Of a stretch of DNA of 64,000 nucleotides, positions 59,442 through 64,000 are shown piece after piece. The notes beneath the pieces are model-generated. The model did not search any database and was not told the DNA's origin. It saw only the letters and a list, made by a program, of their open reading frames with translations. The position numbers and the translations under genes were made by a program. The stretch lies in assembly GCA_963801505.1 (NCBI GenBank), contig CAWDEY010000013.1, positions 8,970 through 72,969 of the forward strand, given 5' to 3'. The stretch's first letter is position 1. Each line of letters opens with the position of its first letter. This stretch comes from JAOUFP01 sp963801505. GTDB taxonomy: Bacteria > Nitrospirota > Thermodesulfovibrionia > Thermodesulfovibrionales > UBA6898.

Positions 59442-60222
59442 ACGCTCTGCTGTTTCTCTGATAAAAATCTTCTCTGATAACGCTTAAGCAGTTTTTCAGT
59501 GTCAAGCAGTATCAGGAAGTCTGTAGTTCCAAAAACAGGATCATAAGCGGGTTCACCGCATATCTGGGCCCCCAGTCTCAGATATCCCTTCAGGAGTGGC
59601 GACATTACTGAAAACGCCTGCTCCCTGTCGCAGAAGGAAAACATGCGGCACGTCGTTTAGCCTTCTAAGGGGCTGGACCCGATAGCGCTCGTCGGCCCTA
59701 TGGAAGCGGTTTAGATATGAATATACGACGCTGACCTCGGCAGGGTTCGACGAATGCAGACTGCCGCAACCGAAGAGGTGGCGGATATCATATTTATCGA
59801 TATAGGCAGCGATTCCCCGCCAGAGCAGACCGATAACAACGGTATTTCTGAAATCCTTATGGACGCAGGAGCGTCCCAGTTCAAGTTTTGTGTCCGGCAG
59901 AGTTCTGATCGAGGTGAGGTCGAACTCCGTTTCCGAGTAGTAGCCGATTGAATTCTCCGCAACTACATCTGGCATCATGCGATATGTTCCCACGACCTTT
60001 TCGCTTTCCGTGTCAATGACAATAAGATGATCGCAGTAATCAGTCATATGCATCCCTGTCCATTCCGGTAAGATATGATTCGGGAAGACCCTCACGAAGT
60101 TCGAGGTTGAATACTTCGAAGCGAAGTCTGAAAGCAGCCTCGATTTCCTCCTCCTTGACAGCCAGTTTAACGGTAAATCTGCCCTGTGAAATTGCAATGT
60201 CTGCGCGATGTGATCTCATCAT
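59429..60222 (-). CDS. olsB: ornithine N-acyltransferase-like GNAT protein, frameshifted
   Basis: Two shifts (about 60045 and 59645) join three frames into about 263 residues: FTVKLAVKEEEIEAAFRLRF and EVFNLELREGL; DDYCDHLIVIDTESEKVVGTY, ELGRSCVHKDFRN, GLLWRGIAAYIDKYDIRHLF and SLHSSNP; then PLLKGYLRLGAQICGEPAYD and GTTDFLILLDTEKL. These are the hallmarks of the OlsB/Acetyltransf_5 family, which transfers a 3-hydroxyacyl chain from ACP to ornithine. Ornithine lipids contain no phosphorus and replace phospholipids under phosphate limitation in other bacteria. A four-half-site Pho box lies directly upstream, and olsA follows with an overlap. Confidence 0.8.
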
Positions 60223-60261
60223 AATGCACCCCCTGAAAAATATTATTACGTCATTTTCACT

Positions 60262-60317
60262 ATTCTACTGATGGTGCTTTACAGGATTATGACGGGAGCA
60301 TGACATTACGATTACAT
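60262..60317 (-). promoter_or_regulatory. Pho box array and -10 for olsB-olsA
   Basis: Minus strand: ATGTAAT, ATGTCAT, CCGTCAT, CTGTAAA in 11-bp steps (60311-60317, 60300-60306, 60289-60295, 60278-60284), 10 bp, then TAGAAT (60262-60267). The half-sites are closest to the E. coli CTGTCAT consensus. Confidence 0.83.
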
Positions 60318-60475
60318 AATAACAGTGAGGTCAGAATGCGAAGCGCAGTTCGCAAATCAAACACCTGATTGTTCTGTTTGTTGTCGGGATGTTTTTGTCT
60401 GTGTCCATAGCAGTCTTACCGCAGGAGCTTAATTTAAGGATGCCGGAAGCTACGTTTGAAGGCCTATAACTGAAG
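60318..60475. other. gap between divergent Pho promoters
   Basis: No convincing gene. On the plus strand ATG 60336 opens a short frame, and one frame over LIVLFVVGMFLSVSIAVLPQ (a signal-peptide-like stretch) runs to TAA 60467-60469; joining them needs a frameshift. It may be a remnant of a small exported protein. Confidence 0.25.
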
Positions 60476-60520
60476 TTTAACCTTAATGTAATGATACTGC
60501 AACCGATGATTGGTTATTCT
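60476..60520 (+). promoter_or_regulatory. Pho box array and -10 before the SAP-domain gene
   Basis: TTTAACC, TGTAATG, TGCAACC at 60476, 60487 and 60498, 10 bp, then TATTCT (60515-60520). AAGGAGG and GTG 60555 follow. Confidence 0.75.
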
Positions 60521-60554
60521 AATGCAGAAATGCTAATGCAAAGGAGGAAGTAAC

Positions 60555-60740
60555 GTGAAACTTGATGAGGTCAGAAAGATAGCGAAGCAGAAAGGTGTTA
60601 AGGCTGCAAAACTGAAGAAGGGTGAAATTATCAGAGCAATCCAGATGTCTGAAGGCTATAGCCCCTGTTTTGATATGCAGAAGAGTTGCAGCCAGAACAG
60701 ATGCCTCTGGAGAACAGCCTGCCCGGCTGAAGTTGAATAG
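60555..60740 (+). CDS. small SAP/Rho-N-like protein with Cys-rich tail
   Basis: 61 residues from GTG 60555 behind AAGGAGG. Residues 1-33 (MKLDEVRKIAKQKGVKAAKL, KKGEIIRAIQMSEGY) are the helix-extended-helix fold of SAP/Rho N-terminal domains, known for nucleic-acid binding. The rest carries PCFDMQKSCSQNRCLWRTAC, a four-to-five Cys tail that could hold metal. Proteins of this design occur in several related bacteria without known function. It has its own Pho box. Confidence 0.7.
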   Translation: MKLDEVRKIAKQKGVKAAKLKKGEIIRAIQMSEGYSPCFDMQKSCSQNRCLWRTACPAEVE

Positions 60741-60906
60741 TACTGCAATTTGCAGTAAATGCCGTACCGGGGAATGAACGATAACATCCAAACTCGCCCA
60801 CTTAACTGTCTCTCTTTGCAGGCCGATGATTGAACCTCAGCTTTTTAGGCAAGTAATGGAGCAATCATTGGACACCTCGCCAATAAACGTCTTAAGCTAA
60901 ACTATT

Positions 60907-61812
60907 ATGGACAGCAAACAGGCAGCGGTTTGTTCTCATTCTGACGATAGCATACTTCTTTGTCGAGCTGGTTGGAGGTCTGCGTCTTCCACAGCCTGGC
61001 GCTGGTTACTGACGCATCATTCATGGCGATCAACATTGCCGGCCAGTTTATGGCGCTCTATGTAGCCAGACTAGCCATAAAGGGTCCTGACCAAATCGAA
61101 TACTTTTGGTTATGAACGGGCCAAGGTCATATCAGGTCTTTTTAACGGCATCCTTGTAGGTTTTCTGCTCTTTTACGTGTTTATTGACGCATACAATAAG
61201 ATCATGCATCCTCAACCCCTGGATGCCGACAAGATCCTTTTTATCTCCGTGATCGGACTTGCAGTAAATGCTTACGCCTTTATCTCTTTTTACAGACACT
61301 CGGCTGATATTAATCTGAAGGGGGCACTGCTCCTTATATCCAATGACGCTTTGGGTTCTATCGGGGTAATAATATCAGCCCTTATTATCAGGCATACCAA
61401 CCTATATTTTATAGACCCGCTTACCGCAATAATTATTGGGCTTATGGTTGCGTATCCGACATATGCCCTTGTCCGTGACAGTGTGCATATCCTCATGGAG
61501 GGAACGCCGGCGAGACTTGATCCCGAGGAAGTAGCAAGATATATTCACACCAACTTTCCTGATATACATCAGGTGAAGGACCTCCATATCTGGGGCTTGT
61601 CCCCTGAAAAAATCATATTATTGGTACGCATACGAACAAATGGGACCTCTTATGACAGGGCTGGGATAAGGATGATGAAGCAAGGTCTGCGGCAAACATA
61701 CGGTTTTTCCGACATATATCTTGAATTATATGAGCAAAGCCAGAAGGATATTTCAACAGATGATTCCGCTCAGAATGTTGTCTGTTTAGTACAGGAAAAT
61801 GGAGACTTATAA
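60907..61812 (+). CDS. CDF-family transporter with degenerate metal site, N-terminal frameshifts
   Basis: From about 61145 the frame is continuous (KVISGLFNGILVGFLLFYVF ... ALLLISNDALGSIGVIISAL ... GTPARLDPEEVARYI ... VKDLHIWGLSPEK). Upstream, RFVLILTIAYFFVELVGG, HSLALVTDASFMAINIAGQF and SNTFGYERAKV lie in different frames, needing about three single-base shifts; the start ATG 60907 is tentative. The HxxxD metal pairs of CDF pumps are lost: helix 2 reads DASFMAIN and helix 5 LISND, so both His are replaced. It may not carry metal, or not in the usual way. Confidence 0.7.
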
Positions 61813-61817
61813 AGATT

Positions 61818-61855
61818 CGGGTGCTGGGACATAACTCCGCATGATCCAGCACCCG
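61818..61855. terminator. strong stem-loop after the CDF gene
   Basis: CGGGTGCTGG (61818-61827) and CCAGCACCCG (61846-61855) form a perfect 10-bp stem with an 18-nt loop; no T-run follows. It lies between the CDF stop and the convergent gene at 61945. Confidence 0.5.
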
Positions 61856-61944
61856 GATCTGCATAACTCTGATACAGAATGGCTAATAATGACAGGGTCA
61901 GAGCCTTCGGCCACTGGATTAGGTCTTGTCAGAGTAAATCTATT

Positions 61945-62535
61945 TTACTTATCTTTATGAGCTCCGGACTGCGGCAACGCAGAGGTCGCAATCTCCTTTA
62001 GTCCTTTGACAACTCCCACGAGGATTTCTTCCACTTCCCTGGCTGCTGTTTTGCCGATGCTCCCTGCTGCTTCAATAGCAGCGTTCACAGTCACCTTTGC
62101 CGCATCTTCAACATTGCCGCCCACTTCCTTCGTTGCCTCGATTATTCCCTCGGCTGCCCTTCTGGCAATAAGGGCGATATCAGCTCCAACCCCGGCAGCC
62201 TCTTTTACTGCGTTTCTTGCTGTATGCCCGGATGCCAGAACAATGTCCCCACCGACCTCATTGACCCCCAAAATGATGCATTTAGCAACATGCTTTGTGC
62301 TTAACGTCAACCCAGTCCCCACTTCCTCGGTCGCCTTGATTACTCCCTTGAAAACGTCCTTTGTCACCTTAATCGTCTCCTCCGCTACAGCGCCTGTTGC
62401 CCTTAAAGTATCTGATACCGTATTTTTCACAAGGTTGACAATCTCGGCCTCAATCTCATTAATGCCCTGTAAACTGCCTGCGACCCCTTCTCTGATGGAT
62501 TGTCCTATGGCGCTGCTCCTGATCTCTTCTGTCAT
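61945..62535 (-). CDS. amphipathic-repeat, lipid-coat-like protein
   Basis: 196 residues from ATG 62535, chosen because CCAAGGAGGTTCC lies just upstream (the frame opens at 62604). After a short N-terminus it is almost entirely amphipathic helix built of similar blocks: ETIKVTKDVFKGVIKATEEV, HVAKCIILGVNEVGGDIVLA, IALIARRAAEGIIEATKEVG, NVEDAAKVTVNAAIEAAGSI. Gly, Ala and Val alternate with charged residues in an apolipoprotein- or phasin-like manner, with no signal peptide. It could coat lipid bodies or membranes. A Pho-like array lies upstream. Function is inferred from pattern only. Confidence 0.6.
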   Translation of the reverse strand: MTEEIRSSAIGQSIREGVAGSLQGINEIEAEIVNLVKNTVSDTLRATGAVAEETIKVTKDVFKGVIKATEEVGTGLTLSTKHVAKCIILGVNEVGGDIVLASGHTARNAVKEAAGVGADIALIARRAAEGIIEATKEVGGNVEDAAKVTVNAAIEAAGSIGKTAAREVEEILVGVVKGLKEIATSALPQSGAHKDK

Positions 62536-62605
62536 GAGGAACCTCCTTGGATACTCGTTCTGGCATTTAGCCGGTTTAGACCAGAAGTTGGTCTTCTTCC
62601 CCATA

Positions 62606-62660
62606 AATATAGCAGAGCAGTATTGCGTGATGATGACGGAACTATTAATTAACTATTAAT
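62606..62660 (-). promoter_or_regulatory. Pho-like array and -10 before the lipid-coat-like gene
   Basis: Minus strand: ATTAATA, ATTAATA, CGTCATC, CGCAATA in 11-bp steps (62654-62660 down to 62621-62627), 9 bp, then TATATT (62606-62611). Two half-sites are AT-rich and weaker than in the other arrays. Confidence 0.6.
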
Positions 62661-62729
62661 TATCGCAGCGCAACATTGGGGAACTGTTTAAACTCTTCAA
62701 ATTCCGTTTGCATCTTTTTTTAAATAAAA

Positions 62730-62773
62730 ATTAACTGACATTTCATCATCCTGTAATGAAAGGGTGTTATGCT
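62730..62773 (+). promoter_or_regulatory. Pho box array and -10 before the DUF2934 gene
   Basis: ATTAACT, TTTCATC, TGTAATG at 62730, 62741 and 62752, 9 bp, then TATGCT (62768-62773). With the preceding array it forms another divergent Pho promoter. Confidence 0.75.
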
Positions 62774-62805
62774 TTTCCAGTAGGAAATAATAGGTTTACA
62801 AGAGG

Positions 62806-62997
62806 GTGCATGTGAAACAACATGATGAAGTTGCAAGTGTTGCAAGGGGTCTATACGAGTTGAGTGGCAGAATAGAAGGCAGGGATGTCGAGAATTGGCT
62901 CGAGGCCGAGAGAATCGTAATGTCAGGTTACAAGACGGAAGAGGAAACACCGGATCGAAATAGCGGGGTCAAGGCAGAGGAGAAAAAGTCCGTGTAA
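62806..62997 (+). CDS. DUF2934 family small protein
   Basis: 63 residues; ATG 62806 or GTG 62812 behind AAGAGGGTG. The core VASVARGLYELSGRIEGRDVENWLEAERIV, read here in two parts (VASVARGLYELSGRIEG and RDVENWLEAERIV), is the DUF2934 motif (A-x-x-L-Y-E-x-x-G-x-x-x-G-x-D-x-x-x-W-L-x-A-E). The remainder is a charged, flexible tail. The function of DUF2934 is unknown. Confidence 0.75.
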   Translation: MHVKQHDEVASVARGLYELSGRIEGRDVENWLEAERIVMSGYKTEEETPDRNSGVKAEEKKSV

Positions 62998-63196
62998 AAG
63001 ACGAAAAAGGAAGCCGCGGGTTCTGACGGGATAAGAAAACACACGGCTGCTTCAGCCAGAAAAAGGCCGGCAAAATCCAGGGCCGTGGAGCGCACCTAAC
63101 AGCCTTGCAGTCAGTCGATTTACGCAGGGCAAGTGTTGCAACCGATTTACTGAAAAAGGGTTAGAAATAGGGACCTCTATAGGCGCGGACCATACT

Positions 63197-63919
63197 TTGA
63201 AAACATACAATGATCGGCGGCGCAATCTTATGGCTGGAAAAGAGGGAATCTTTAGCGTAGGCCTTCTGTCCCTGCTTCTCCTGGTGTATCCTGGAAGGCT
63301 GTCTGAGGCATCCGACCTATCTTCTGTGGTAATCGATTTTAATAGTGCAGCTGTAAGCAGCGGTATACCAAATCCGTGGAGTGTCAGACTGAGGTCGTTG
63401 GGGGAAGGCTGAAGTCGGGCTCGTCCCGGAAAACGGCATAAAGGTGCTCTGGATGAGATGTGATAGGTGCTTTCTCGGTTGAAAGGGATATTTCCATTTC
63501 TACCGGAGAATTTCCCCTGCTTACCTGGGAATGGAAGGCGGCAAAACTGCCCTTGCGAGGTGATGTGCGCCTGGAGAGGCAAGAATGATCAGGGGATGCA
63601 GGTACTCCTTGCATTCGAAGACAGAAAGGTGATCAGTTATATCTGGGATTCGAGCGCCCCTGTCGGAACGGTCACGGATGAGTCTATAGGATGGCCTTTC
63701 AGTCTCGCCATCAAGACGGTGGTAGTCGAGTCCGGCAAGGCAGACATCAATAAGTGGGTGGTGCAGCGCAGAAATATCCACGAAGACTACGAGAAACTTT
63801 TTCATGGAAAGCCCTCCCGTTTGGTAGGTTTGAGACTTCAGGCCGACACTCAATATACAAAAGACACCTCGGAAGGGTTCGTCAAACATATCATATTCAG
63901 CCATGCAATTGTGAACTAG
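63197..63919 (+). CDS. DUF3047 family exported protein, frameshifted
   Basis: Two frames together give a DUF3047 protein. The first (63197-63412; ATG 63230 is an alternative start) has a signal peptide (GLLSLLLLVYPGRLSEAS) and NPWSVRLRSLGEG. After shifts between about 63405 and 63570 the rest reads TGEFPLLTWEWKAAKLPLRGDVR, then DQGMQVLLAFEDRKVISYIW, SSAPVGT, VVVESGKADINKWVVQRRNI and HEDYEKLFHG, ending KHIIFSHAIVN. DUF3047 proteins are periplasmic beta-rich proteins of unknown role. Confidence 0.75.
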
Positions 63920-63960
63920 TGTTGATGTGAAGAATATATGATGTATAGGCGAGATATTCT

Positions 63961-63985
63961 CAACCTGGGAGGAGGAACCAGGTTG
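63961..63985 (+). promoter_or_regulatory. hairpin with a ribosome-site-like loop near the window end
   Basis: CAACCTGG (63961-63968) and CCAGGTTG (63978-63985) form a perfect 8-bp stem whose 9-nt loop is GAGGAGGAA. If a gene starts just beyond the window, this could present or hide its ribosome site; it may also simply be a short palindrome. Confidence 0.3.
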
Positions 63986-64000
63986 TATTCTAATTTTTAT

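Overview
The window looks like chromosome from a Gram-negative, probably anaerobic or microaerophilic bacterium of the Nitrospirota/deltaproteobacterial type. This is inferred from gene content only: LL-diaminopimelate aminotransferase, pimeloyl-CoA synthetase (BioW), a LivHMGF importer, sigma-54 activators, two-CW and DUF3786 proteins, and many PAS kinases and response regulators. No rRNA, tRNA, phage, integrase or CRISPR array was recognised.

Layout. 0-3.3 kb: end of a lipoprotein gene, a zinc-finger protein, a diheme cytochrome, a cation efflux pump and a repeat-built membrane-anchored protein. 3.7-4.5 kb: ssrA (tmRNA) with smpB. 4.8-7.4 kb: REC-GGDEF protein and a B12-binding radical SAM protein. 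8.2-9.1 kb: higBA plus a decayed toxin-antitoxin pair. 9.1-15.9 kb: membrane and Fe-S/DUF3786 proteins, then yggS-proC-yggT-divIVA-hisS facing dagK and bioW. 16.3-28 kb: signalling genes (NtrC-type activator, two large hybrid kinases) with bioB, cfa and acyP. 28-35.6 kb: liv importer, aminotransferase, folK, ilvC, psd. 35.9-38.3 kb: small signalling proteins.

38.4-63 kb is the most unusual part. It starts with phoB-phoR, a duplicated phoB-phoR whose kinase has lost almost all of its interior, and a third phoB. From 41.97 kb onward I read fourteen arrays of 7-bp half-sites (TTTAACA, TGTAACA, CTGTAAT or TTTCATC types) repeated every 11 bp, nearly all ending 9-10 bp before a TATAAT-like hexamer. 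This is Pho-box architecture. The genes behind them fit phosphate starvation: porin, lipoprotein metallophosphatase, PHP phosphoesterase with a ceramide-glucosyltransferase-like enzyme, arsenate reductase, DedA, PhoH, olsB-olsA for phosphorus-free ornithine lipids, a lipid-coat-like amphipathic protein, and several small Cys-rich proteins. I read it as a Pho regulon island devoted to phosphate capture and replacement of phospholipids.

Many conserved genes carry single-base frameshifts (dihaem cytochrome, radical SAM, proC/yggT/divIVA, ilvC, porin, olsA, olsB, CDF, DUF1571, DUF3047) while protein conservation continues on both sides. Sequencing or assembly error is the simplest reading for most. 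Dispersed palindromic elements are common: six ~155-bp CCACAGAG elements, CCCTTTGNCAAAGGG elements, and ATGGATAGCGAGCG hairpins.
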